This document shows, piece by piece, positions 45,064 to 55,609 of a stretch of 64,000 nt of DNA. Source of the DNA: Rhododendron vialii (Eukaryota; Streptophyta; Magnoliopsida; Ericales; Ericaceae). Where the stretch lies: positions 34,523,501 to 34,587,500 of the forward strand of contig NC_080560.1 of NCBI RefSeq assembly GCF_030253575.1, read 5' to 3'. A program made the translations under genes and the position numbers. Within the stretch, counting starts at the first letter, position 1. Every line of letters begins with the position of its first letter. The notes below the pieces were generated by a model, which saw only the letters and a program-made list of their open reading frames with translations, made no database searches and was not told the DNA's origin.

Positions 45064-46341
45064 ACAATGTGTGTATGAACTCTAATTTTTTGACATTAAA
45101 CCTGAGGTTTGGCCAATGCCAAATGAGTATGAGAAAATAAATAATTGTTTCTTTTGATGAGGTTGAATGTTCAAATTTGTCGGAGGCCAAACCTTTTAAA
45201 TTTTAGAGTTATTGGAGTATATTATTGATAGTTAATTACATGATGCCTTAATTAAACGAGGTATGCTCAAGTTGACACAAAGCTCCAATTATCAACAATA
45301 ATAAAAAAACCTTGGTTTGACATCATCATGTACATATCTTATTACTGGAATGGGAGAGGCTGTAATGGATCCGTCGCACTACATCGTGTAGTGCAACCGC
45401 TCTGACCATCCATCTCAACATGGATGACTCAAATTTAATCCGAGTTCTTACAAATCTTAGTCATTCATTGTTCGAATGAAAATTCGAGCAATCCATTATT
45501 GAAATAGACGATCGAATTGACCACAATACATGTGTAATGCGGAAGGTATACTACAGCAGCCAGGACCACTGCGTGGTTACAATTAGCAAGCCGCCCTACA
45601 CAATCATCATGACGTCATGTAATCATATCGTAAAATCCAAAGCTCCACGTCAAGAAAAAAAAAGTGAGAGCACTTCCCAACTCTCTTCAATCCGATCACG
45701 TTCTCTCCCCTTGTATTCCATTAATTCTCAGTTTGTCTTCCACTTATTTCTCAAGCCTCACCAGATTCATAACCCAGCTCCTTCTGCCAACATAACCAAT
45801 TGTCCAATCTTTGACGAAAAATTCCATCATTCCAACGTTTTTAAACATATTTTACTGTGTAAATTGTGTTCATCTGAGTCTTTTGGGGTGCAAATTCTGT
45901 AATTCAATCCGTGATCGCCTCCAATGAGCGTTGACTTTGTTGGGTCAATGACCATCTACATGCGAATTTTGAGATTTTGGAGCTAGGTTTTTTTGCTTCC
46001 TGGCCTTTTTATGATCTGGGTTGAAATGGGTTTTTCCAGAAATCTTTTTCTTGTGAACCCAGTGCTGTAGGGTTGATTAGCTTTAGTTTAGGGCTTCTAA
46101 AGTCCTCGTTTTTTTTTTCTTTTCCCTTTAATATGATTTCCAGTCAATTGTTTTAGCTTAGGGTTTAGTTTAGAGTCTCTCAAGTCTTTTCTTTTAATTA
46201 ATTTATTTATGAACTGGGTGGGAACGGGATTGTTGAGAAACCACTTGATCTCCACTCAATATGCTTGTTCCTATGCTATGGAGTTGATTGGCTGATTGAT
46301 GATGCTTTGAGTATTTCTTTTGTCTTTCTGTTTAGTTATCT
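45064..46341 (+). promoter_or_regulatory. Upstream region of the CaaX-protein gene
   Basis: Around 45370 there is a short hairpin, GCACTACA-TCG-TGTAGTGC. 45660-45900 is pyrimidine-rich and looks like a 5'UTR exon. A TTTAG acceptor at 46331-46335, just before the ATG, suggests a 5'UTR intron. An open frame at 45537-45902 is not family-like. No other gene. Confidence 0.4.
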
Positions 46342-49300
46342 ATGGATGGAAATGGTAAAGAGTGTAAGAATGGTAAAGAGTGTAGTAATGTGAAGAACTG
46401 CAGTGAGAGTAAGCCCAGAGTTAGTGTAGGAGACTCAGAAAAAGTTGAATTGAATGGGGAAATCCATGAGGATAACGAGACGCAGTCTTTGTTGCCACCT
46501 GGCCCACCTCGACGGGGTGGATTATCCAAGAAGTCGGGGAATCCACAGCGGAAGGTCCAGTGGAATGATATAAATGGGAATAAGCTTGCAGAGGTAGTTA
46601 TATTCCAACCAAGGTAATATACTGTTGCAGATCATTTAATTACTCCCATAGCTACAATGTTGGTCAAGTTATGCGAGCTTTTGATGCTTGAGCTTTGTCA
46701 TGAATAATTGTTTTTAGTTGTGAATATTGGATTTGAAATCATAAATCACTGATTAATCTTTAGGGAGCGCATGGCACCTCATTTACAATGTTATATGGAT
46801 TGGGAACAGCTTGTTGGGTCTTTTTCTAGATCTACAGAAGATCGGTTGTGCCCTTCTTAAAGCAGGGTGAGTGAGGTTATAGGTAGGCAGCACGTCTTTG
46901 TGGAGAGTCCGATTAACGTGTAACATTTGTTACCACTCCATGCCACGACTTCTGTTGTTGTTTAACTTAGTATTTGAAACTCAGTTTGTGATTTTAGTTT
47001 TCAGAAAAAAACAAACTTATGAAAATCGGATACAATATTATGATGTGTTTCATTATGAAATGACTTGATTGGTATTGTGTCGAAGGATTGCTTAATTTGC
47101 TTGGCATTCTCATTTAAAGCCTCTGAATAGTTCTCATCAGCTGGGATATTAGTGTTGTCATTTGATGTATTTGTGGCCCCAGCTAAGTTTGGCATGTCCA
47201 TTAATCAAGTGACTGAAGTATTGTCAATATCGCCATGGGAGTTAACACATTCTTGGGTGGTTGTGCAGCCTTTAAATGTTGGGTTGGTTTAGCTGTTGAA
47301 TAAGGAAACAGGAAAGCAGAGTGCTTTCATTTGAACGCTGTTCCAAACCTCTCTTAAGGTGGGAATTATCCTCTATTTTGAAGAATTTGGAGAAGATCAT
47401 AGCCTCGTAGGTGCATTGGATACTAGAATACAGCTTTCAAGTCTCACCTTCTTGATTATTCAAGTTGTCAAGCAGTGCTGTCCCGTGCATTACTGCTGGG
47501 TATGAACTGCAGTGCCATCATATTCTTTTCAAAATTAAAACAGCTCATTGAATCCTCTATTATTGCTGATCCGAGTGAGGGAAAATCCATAACAACTGGC
47601 AATATCTACTGGTGTTGTGCATTTTCAAATTCTCGGAAACTATTGATCAAAATTGTGATGTTTTCTTACTACTTTGTTGAATGAGATTCTGGTTGTCCTG
47701 ATGAGCATCCATTTTCCAGTCTCTAGGCCCATCTGTGGCTCCGTTCCCTTTCTAATAAAGTGCATGGAATGGGAAGGGAATCTGCAGGTTGTACAATAGA
47801 AGAGAAGTTGAATTCTCCTACAGAGGGCTTTGAATAAAGTTTGTTCCTAGTGTTTTGTTTGCTTAAATTAGTCAAGTCCCACTCTTTAGAAAAATGGGCA
47901 TTGGCCTTGGTACGAGAAACTTTCACAATTTAAATTTTTTAATGTCGTCTATAAATCTTTTGCATCAAAATTTAAAAAATTCTTCGGATTGGGCTGAATT
48001 TGGGCAAGATGCTATATTTTCAATCAGTATAGCCTATTTCGGAATATTTTTTGCTCTTTTTATCTATAAACCTGTTTATTCATCTTTTCAAAACTTGGAA
48101 TTAATTAATTTATTTGGTAAAACTAGATTCTAAAAGAATTTTTTGGGATAAAATTAGAAATTTCAACAAAGGATCTTTCTTTTGGCAAGCTTTCTCTCTC
48201 CCCTCAAGGATCCAGCGGGCTTTGCCAGTCCCAGAAAGTCTATGCTATTGACTTGGGAATCAACATTCACACTAACTAAATTTTTAGGTTATTAAGATTG
48301 TTTGTTGTGTTATAGCTTGAAATAGACGTAGGCATTTACTATTGCTTTCCCCTAGATTTCCAAAGCCCTTCTTTTTTTTCTTTTTTTTTTTTGAGCAAAC
48401 GAAATTGTATTTATCTCAAATTTTTTCCGCCAGAGATGATTTGGTTAATGGACTCAGGCTGTTCTCTTAGGATATGTTTATTATCTATTATGTTGAAGAG
48501 AACTGTTAACACAGTCGATATGATCTGCATTTTCCTGTCATGTGTGTACTTTGATATTCTTTTTCCTTTTGGTCTTTAGATAGTATGGTAAGGTTAACAT
48601 AGTCGAGTTACCAGTAATGATTGCTACTTGATAAGATGAGGCTTTCTCCTTCTGTACAAGTCAAGAATATATAATTTTTTTGTCTGAAGAAATCTGTCGC
48701 AGATATTCGATTGTGAAATTGTGAACAAAACTATCTCAAATATCCATTTTTTGTAGGTTGGAAAAGTATGCAGAATTGTGCATTGAGTTAGGTATATAAC
48801 CCAGCAAGTCAACAACTAAAAGTCCGAATTCCACATTTTATTGGTATGCTATGTTGCTTTCTGGCGCCTGCCTAGTATTTCAAGTCAGTTGGCTGACAAG
48901 TTGTAAAAAACTCCTTTCTAGAGTGCCTATCTATGCCTTTGCATTGTGGAACTGTTAAAATTTAAACTCATTCTGGAAACATCCTATGCCGCATTTGTAG
49001 ATCGACAATCCATTTTGTAAACTTACGCTTATGCTACATTTGTAGCTCAATTGCTTGACAATTCATGGAAACTAATTTCCTCAAGATTGCTGCATTCACT
49101 TCCTTGTCTGCACTTGCAGTAGCTGGAGAATTGGCAGGAACAGTTGTGTTTGACTATAGTTAGTGAGAAGTTTTTCAGTGCTGGGTGGGCACGGGCCACG
49201 TGGTGCCGAGCACGATCTCAGCCGTCCAAACGTGTTTTGGACAGCCTAGATCTGTTTGGATAATTTTTTAGTGTAAAATTACCAAAACACCCTCTCAAGC

Positions 49301-49530
49301 CCAAACAGATCTGGGCCGTCCAAAACACGTTTAGACGGCTGAGATCCGTGCTCGGCACCACGTGGCCCGTGCCAACCCGGCACTGAAAATTTCTCATAGT
49401 TATAGACTAATTATTTAGAAAAGACTATTTAGTGAGATGTTTCTTAGCCATTTTTCGTATTTGTGCATGCAGCGATGTTAGTGACTCTGACGACGAGGAT
49501 TCAGATTCTTGCATGTGCGCCATCATGTAG
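46342..49530 (+). CDS. Small acidic plant protein with C-terminal CaaX-type motif
   Basis: Two exons, 46342-46613 and 49473-49530, joined within a Ser codon (AG|C), give 109 residues. The N-terminus is polar (Lys, Glu, Asn, Cys). Then come [11 protein letters not shown] and the family core [20 protein letters not shown], followed from exon 2 by an acidic Ser/Asp run ([13 protein letters not shown]) and the end CMCAIM-stop. The core plus acidic-tail layout matches an uncharacterised plant family; its function is unknown to me. The last four residues, CAIM, fit a farnesylation CaaX box, with another Cys two residues before. If used, the protein would be lipid-anchored at a membrane (inference). 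The 2.86-kb intron contains a plastid-derived insert and a MITE. The 3' exon is only 58 bases and would be missed by gene finders. Confidence 0.82.
47890..48165 (+). pseudogene. ndhF: Plastid DNA insert (NUPT), ndhF fragment
   Basis: The open frame contains SINLLHQN, then [37 protein letters not shown] and GK. This is the C-terminal membrane region of chloroplast NAD(P)H dehydrogenase subunit 5 (ndhF). After codon ~79 the frame breaks (TAA), with plastid-like text (AATTTTTTGGGATAAAATTAG) continuing a little. It lies in the intron of the CaaX gene on the same strand. The insert edges are approximate, and it is not functional here. Confidence 0.8.
49163..49395. mobile_element. Near-perfect palindromic MITE with G-boxes
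   Basis: A 7-bp direct repeat ATAGTTA lies at 49156-49162 and 49396-49402. Arms of ~105 bases are nearly identical inverted copies, sharing GGCACGGGCCACGTGGTGCC, GAGCACG, ATCTCAGCCGTC and AACGTGTTTTGGAC. Each arm carries a CACGTG G-box. It sits 77 bases before the last exon of the CaaX gene. Confidence 0.85.
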
Positions 49531-50395
49531 ATTTTATTTAGCATGCCAACTGATCAGCAATATCTTCTGGCTGAAGTTAGGGATTCATCTCCAACACCTC
49601 AATGTGCAGATTTTTGTGAAAAAGTTTGACACCATTTCTAGTTTCCTGCTGCAAGCCTCTCAAGTGCATCAACAAATGTGTCTTACATCCACGGTTGAAT
49701 TGTCTGATGACCTGAGCTGGACCGGTTGCTGGTTATGTTTCTCCCTGCTGCAAGTGAAAGCAGATAAAGATGGTGACTATCTCATCCCCTTGATGCGTAC
49801 TATATCAGTGAAATATATTTTTTAGTTTCGTAAGCCAAAATATTAGATTTGTGCTCGATAATTGTTCAACAGTATACAGTGTATGACATCCTATACATGA
49901 AATGGAGGTTTCAATTCTTATATTTCATCGCTCTTGCTGGATTCATGCCTATCATGTATTTTGGTTTGACAATTAACAGTGTTTTTCAATTGAACTCAAA
50001 GCAGCTTAAAAAGAGTAGCAAGCATGATTGTTATGATGCTTGTAGCGGAAATCAGAAAATTTCATTTTTGGTCCCTTCTTTTTTTTCTTTTTCGACAGTG
50101 CAAGGGAGAACCATCCAACAAACTCACACATCCTGAGGTAATATCCAGTTCCCCAGAATCATCATCATTTTGAAAGCCAATCGATAGAACAATCAACGAA
50201 ATCTGGAACAAATGCAATACAAACACTTCGAGCTATTGAACACACTCATCGAAACATATGGTGCAGGATTCTACAAGGACTTGCTCCAACTAAGCCTATG
50301 CACACTCATCAAATGTTCTCTCTGAAACTAGTCGAACTTTCGTTAAGTCATTTCGCATTATTTTGAAATCAGGAATAGTATACCTCGCCCCTTTC
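49531..50395. other. 3' flanks of two convergent genes
   Basis: Likely 3'UTRs of the CaaX gene (plus) and the MGCF gene (minus). No other gene is recognised. Short open frames at 49463-49825 and 49849-50136 overlap the UTR and lack motifs. Confidence 0.45.
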
Positions 50396-51415
50396 TTATG
50401 AACTTGAGATGTGCAACCAGTTAGACAGGCTTGCATCAACGGCAAAATCTTGCATTAGAGGGTTTGAATGATTTGTCTTTGGTTTATGATTGAAATCTGA
50501 TTCCTTTCTGCACATGGGCATCTGTTGTCGTCCTTGCTCTAAAGCAATGTTTTCTTTCCTCTTCTGCTTCAGTGCTTGTTTTGCGGTTGCTTTCACTGCT
50601 TTCCACTGTGTGAGATTTTCAACTGGGTTCAGAACAGAAAACACATAATCACTCCTGTGTCTTTGTGCATTGGGATTCAATCCGCATTTCTTCAGTTCTT
50701 GATCAAGTGAATGAGAAAGGGGTAGGAAATCCTCAGCTCTTTTGTTAGTCGAGTTTACCCTCTTCGCCGATCTCATAGATAAAGAACAAAACTGCTCTGA
50801 AAACTCTTCTTCGATCACTTTTCCATCGTCACTACTGGCAATGGATTCTTCATCATCCTTATCTGGATCACTTTCATCGACTTCTATGTCCTCTTCATCT
50901 TCAAAACTCTCTCTGCAGTTATAATACCGATAGTTCGACTGGTAACAACCATTTTTTGATGGGAATGAATCGATACTGGATTTCCCTGTCCCGTCTTTCT
51001 CCTCATCACTTTCAGAAAAATAACTTGTGAAATCATGATTTGGTAGTGGCTCATAGGTCTTGACAATCGAATTGAAGCTAACTTTTTTTCTTATTCTTGA
51101 GCTTGTTCTTTCCTTCCCTTTATTTCTACAAACAAATAGGGAAACAAACACAGGAAAAAAAAAAGATAAGGAAGAAAAAAAGTGAATGATAAAGTTTAAG
51201 TGAATAATTGTACAGGGAATATAAAAAGAAACCGAAGAAAATTCAGAAAATCAGAGGACTGACCTGAATTCAGAATCCGGTTTACTGTGGTTTTCTGTGA
51301 TGTCAAGTTTTCTATTGACATCTGAATCCAGAGGCTTATAGCTTCCATGTCCCTGGAACAATTGAGATGTGAGAGATTGTTTTATGAAAATTAAGAATAT
51401 ATAAGTATCTACTTC

Positions 51416-51458
<43 letters not shown>

Positions 51459-51563
51459 AGCTTGAAGATTGTGTCTCACTTGGTCTACAGATATGAGTTT
51501 GTTGGCCGGTTTCCGGCGCTTTCGCTTCTTGGTGAAACCAAAACAGGCAAGAAAACAACCCAT
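50396..51563 (-). CDS. Plant-specific MGCFLACF protein, function unknown
   Basis: Three exons, 51563-51480, 51352-51264 and 51125-50396, give 300 residues with consistent phases. The start is chosen at MGCFLACFGFTKKRKRRKP, the conserved beginning of this plant family. Upstream in-frame ATGs (51569, 51620) would add unlike residues. Gly2 with Cys3 and Cys7 suggests N-myristoylation/palmitoylation (inference), followed by a basic patch (KKRKRRK). The middle is acidic (a long Glu/Asp/Ser block around 115-165, coded by exon 3). The C-terminal third has the conserved YVFSVLNPVENLTQWKAVKA and ends SLSNWLHISSS. I know no biochemical role for the family. Intron 1 (127 bases) and the 5' leader each carry a long (GA)n run. 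Confidence 0.8.
51419..51455. repeat. (GA)n microsatellite in intron 1 of MGCF gene
   Basis: About 18 GA units occupying almost a third of the 127-base intron, (CT)n on the coding strand. Confidence 0.9.
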
Positions 51564-51627
51564 TCCCATGTGTTTCCAGAAATCCACAGCCTGCTTTGTT
51601 CTGGAGTATTGATGCTTCAAGGGGATT

Positions 51628-51630
<3 letters not shown>

Positions 51631-51684
<54 letters not shown>
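51631..51684. repeat. (GA)n microsatellite in 5' leader of MGCF gene
   Basis: About 26 GA units ending ~68 bases before the start codon, (CT)n on the coding strand. Confidence 0.9.
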
Positions 51685-51687
<3 letters not shown>

Positions 51688-52845
51688 TTGAGTCATGTGA
51701 ATTTTGAATGCATTGGGCTCCAACCCTGTTTTTGAAAATAGGAACGTTGGAGGAGAGTAATGATGATATGTGAAGTCGAATTAAATAACAAGGGACAAAA
51801 CTGGGCTTTCCTTTAAATTTTCTAAGTTGATTTTTGTTACTTTCCTTTTTCCTTTTGGGGTTGAGTGTGGAAACTTTACCTATTGTTGTGCCCCTGAATA
51901 TATATACTGGAGTATTGTTTTTTCCAATAATTCCTTGTCTATTCTCTTGAGACTCATCACTTGTCCTCTGTAGTGGGTATTTTGGTGGAGACAAAAGCAA
52001 AGAAAATGGGGCTAGATTTCTCTTCATTCTTACTCCATCCCTGTAATTATTTTATGATCCTCCTTACTCCTTAGTATTCATAACACCAATGCAACAATAA
52101 TTTCACATTGTATTTTGACAAATAAATACAGCAATTATAGAATACGTAGAGTCAATTTATCTAGTTCCATCAGGCGAGTGCAAAATTAGGATTTATACTA
52201 CTACAATTTTGATACTGTATGATTTAATCATTATTCAATCTAGTGGTAAGTGCAGAATTTTTGTCTTGTAAGACCAGCGACAAAATTGTACATGAAGTTG
52301 GTTAAAATAAAATCAAATAAAATCAAACCCTACATGTCAAAATGATTTGTAAAAAGTTTGTCTTTCTAACTCAATTGAATTTTCTCCAATTTCCCACAGC
52401 CCAGCAACATTTATAGTTTGTTTGTATGACTCACTCCAATAGAGTTTCCCTCTGTCTCCAATTCTTGGTCTGTTTAAGTAGTCGTGCCAATGTTAAAAGA
52501 ATAATATTGCTTATTTCCAAAGTTGTGCCAACGTATGGTTCACATGGGATACTAACAAAAATGTACTACAAGTGTCAATGCCAACATTACATACCAAGAT
52601 GAGTCAGAAGAGCATCTTGATTACAGAGGCCCCCCAATCCCAATATTTTTTTTTTGAAACAATACCCCCCAATCCCAATAGATACACTACTTTGAAAGAA
52701 GTTTACAGGATATATGACGAATTTTTTTTTTTTGGGGGTAATGCTCAGGGTTGTATGAGCATTTGCAATAACCTCTGCAAATGTTTATAGAAAAGTATCC
52801 CTTAGTTCCCCATAATAGGCCTTTGTACATCACACTAGCTATTAA
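51685..52845. other. Promoter side of MGCF gene and intergenic DNA
   Basis: AT-rich. CCCCCCAATCCCAATA is repeated at 52630 and 52665. No gene or clear element. Confidence 0.4.
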
Positions 52846-53324
52846 GAGAATCTCCAATAGCTTCGAGCAAATACTAAGCAAATTGTCTGGCAAAAGTGTC
52901 ATTTTCTACTTTGATTAGCCTTAGCCACCAAATCTTTGCAATACCCAACAACCTAGGCAAAATGACTTGAACTTTTTTTTTTAATGCAAGAAAACTGATG
53001 TGAACAAAACACCAAAACCTTCTTCGCCTCATCACCGCCACTACCATCCCACCATCTCCCAGCACCTCCATAGCAACCACCACCAGTAGCCATACCAAAC
53101 GCCCCCCCCCCCCCCCCCCCCCCCCCCCCGCCGCTTTCTTTGCCATCAAATCCGCAAGCGACTATGAACGACGGCAGACTACAGACGGACGATGGCGGCG
53201 AACACCCAAAAGCAAAAATTGACCATGAATGGACGGCTGCAAACACCCAGAAGCACAAATCAATGACGGACGACGGCGAACACTAGACCACAGCGACGAA
53301 AACGGTCGTTTGCCCTAATGCCTT

Positions 53325-53361
<37 letters not shown>

Positions 53362-53512
53362 GTGAACATTGGCTTGCCCCTGTGGCGAGGTACTGTAGTG
53401 GCAGACATTTAGGTGATGTAAGAGGCAAGATCATAGGGTGTTGATTTTAGGTGGTTTGGATCGCCATTTCCTCTTTCTGGGGCTTTGCTGAGGCAGTTAG
53501 TTGGAGATGCTC
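52846..53512. mobile_element. MITE with TAA TSD and C28 tract
   Basis: TAA at 52843-52845 and 53513-53515. Ends GAGAATCTCCAATAGCT and GTTAGTTGGAGATGCTC. The inside is unusual: a GC-rich, CACC/ACGACGG-rich stretch, a 28-base C run (53102-53129), and a (GA)n run (53330-53358). No transposase. Open frames on the minus strand (poly-Gly) merely read the C run. Confidence 0.7.
53102..53129. repeat. C28 homopolymer
   Basis: Twenty-eight consecutive C, very unusual in plant DNA. Its length is likely to vary or be mis-sequenced. Confidence 0.85.
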
Positions 53513-53534
53513 TAACAAGGTGCTTTTCAAAGTA

Positions 53535-53759
53535 CTCTCTCTGTCCTAATTTAATTGTCTCTCGTTCTATTCTAACTGGCTAAAAAACTAGTTATATCTT
53601 AAAATCCGTAATGAATTTCATATCGAATATGAATTTTGTTTGATAAATTTCGATTAGTTCTATAATACAATATTTTCGAAATCACATAAAATATTACTAT
53701 AATCAATTAAAAAGTGACACGAACTCTCAAAAAGAACTATTAAATTGAGACGGAAGGAG
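53535..53759. mobile_element. Stowaway MITE
   Basis: TA flanks (53533-53534; 53760-53761). Ends CTCTCTCTGTCCTAATTTAA and TTAAATTGAGACGGAAGGAG. Same subfamily as 35707-35942. It lies 20 bases after the C28-bearing MITE. Confidence 0.9.
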
Positions 53760-54748
53760 TAGCTTTTATAGATAGCAAGGCATCTAATATCATAATGCCA
53801 ATGGAGAGACGCTCCCCCAAACGAGTCTCGCGTTTCCCTGGTTTTCAAGCTAAGTTTTGAGGTTGCTAAAACAATCAAGAGGCATATGAGACATTTTATA
53901 GTGGGAATGAAAGTGAGTTTGCTCTAGAAATTGTAGTAAAAAAGTTACAAAACATATTTATCTTCAGAAAATTATGTCACTCGGGATTAAGATACGCTTG
54001 CGGCGATCATGCATTTTATCAAGATATGCCGGTCGTGAACATGCATTTTGTTGATATCTTATCAAGATGCATTCTGGCATAATCAAAGATCATGGTGAGC
54101 TATACAAAGAACAACTTCGATTATCAAACTGAGTTTGAAAAAGATCAACAAATGGACAAAATTGGATGGTCCATTTTCAAGACCAGAAAGGAGCTAGCTA
54201 TTTGCTTTTTCTACGAATCCTATATCACTCATCAATCCTTCTCCGTATTCTATATGAGATTTTCGTGCACTTGTACACTCAATAAAATAGCAAATCAAAT
54301 AGTAGCCGTCCCCGCCACCACCCTCAACCCATAAAATAAAGGTGAGTTTCCCGTAAAAAAAGCCCGTCTATGAATTTTTTGGTAATGGCCCGTCTATGAT
54401 CTTTAAATAAGTTATTTTCATTATTTGAACTTTAAGTTGATGTATTTGAGGAGAATGACCTATCACAAAATTCGTATTTTTTTTGTGTGTGGATTTTAGA
54501 CCGTTTAATCCGTTTAGACTAAGGGTGAGTTTAAACTATATTTTTGGTCTTCGGATCGACATCTAATATCACTTGTTTCTGCTAAAAATACCAAAAATAC
54601 TATTGAGACAATAAAAATTAAGGGAGGTAGATTGTCCGGAATAATAATAGATATTTTTGAATTAGACTACCCAAAATACTGAAAATAGTTTAGACAATAG
54701 CATGAATCCACCGGGAAAACTTGGCCTAACTAAAAGAGTAGGACTTAA

Positions 54749-55171
54749 GAGCATCCCATTGTAATAAGAAATGAGTGTGGATAAACAAATTTAACAATAA
54801 TGTTCAAAAAATATCTCACGTTGTAATAAGCAAAATTTACAAGTCTTCTAAGCAAATAACCAAATTTTCACTCATTCCATAACTAAACTTAACAATTTTT
54901 ATCAATAACCAAACTCAATAACTAAAAAACACAACACATTAGAATCGTTTCATCGAGACGAATAATTTGGTGTGGTCGGGTGCGTGATTGAAACTCGTTT
55001 ACGATTGGACAAATGTGCATTGTGTATTGTGGGATTTTTCTTTGCTTGGGATGCAAAAATAACCAATGTGGAGGTGGGGGTTGTTAGCTTGATTATGAAT
55101 TAAATGGATAATCAACTACTGACGTGGTACATTTTGGTTATTGATTTTAATTATTACCATTGTAGATGCTC
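54749..55171. mobile_element. MITE with GAGCATCC ends
   Basis: Ends GAGCATCCCATTGTAATAA and TTATTACCATTGTAGATGCTC. Flanks TAA (left) and TTT (right). Inner ATAACCAAA/CAATGTGG motifs resemble 37959-38682, so it is probably the same family. It ends ~440 bases before the hnRNP start. Confidence 0.72.
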
Positions 55172-55609
55172 TTTTTCATGAAGCTACGCGATTACATCCA
55201 TCTATTTCAACAATCAATGGTTGAGATTTGTTCTTAAACTTTAACCGGTTATAGATATTTATTACTGTTAATAGATTATTTTTAATTTGAATCATTCAAA
55301 ATACTCTTAGACGATCGAAATTGAGTTCCATAAATCTTATCTACTATTTAGAAAGGCTCCGTAAATAAGATTTTCACTAACTAATAGTACCCTCAAGAAT
55401 CTAATCTCGACCATCCATTCTGATTAACTTTCCACAGACTCGCACACACTCCACTGCTTAACATCTCCTTATTCCCCACCCAAGTTGACCGACCTCTTTT
55501 CCCTCTCTCTCCTCAATCGCCAAGTCGGCGTCTTCTCCACAAACCCGTATATCGTTCCCCTCCCTCCCTCTCCCTATCCCTATCCCAAGTTTTCTAGAGA
55601 GAGAAAGCG

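Noticed and set aside
45370-45400. Hairpin GCACTACA/TGTAGTGC as a possible terminator or RNA gene
   Set aside because: Eight-base arms only, no precursor structure around it and no context for a terminator.
50742-50924. Ser-rich 60-codon plus-strand frame
   Set aside because: Antisense of the acidic block of the MGCF protein exon 3.
52874-53258. Minus-strand poly-glycine proteins
   Set aside because: Poly-Gly is simply the C28 run translated; nothing else supports a gene.
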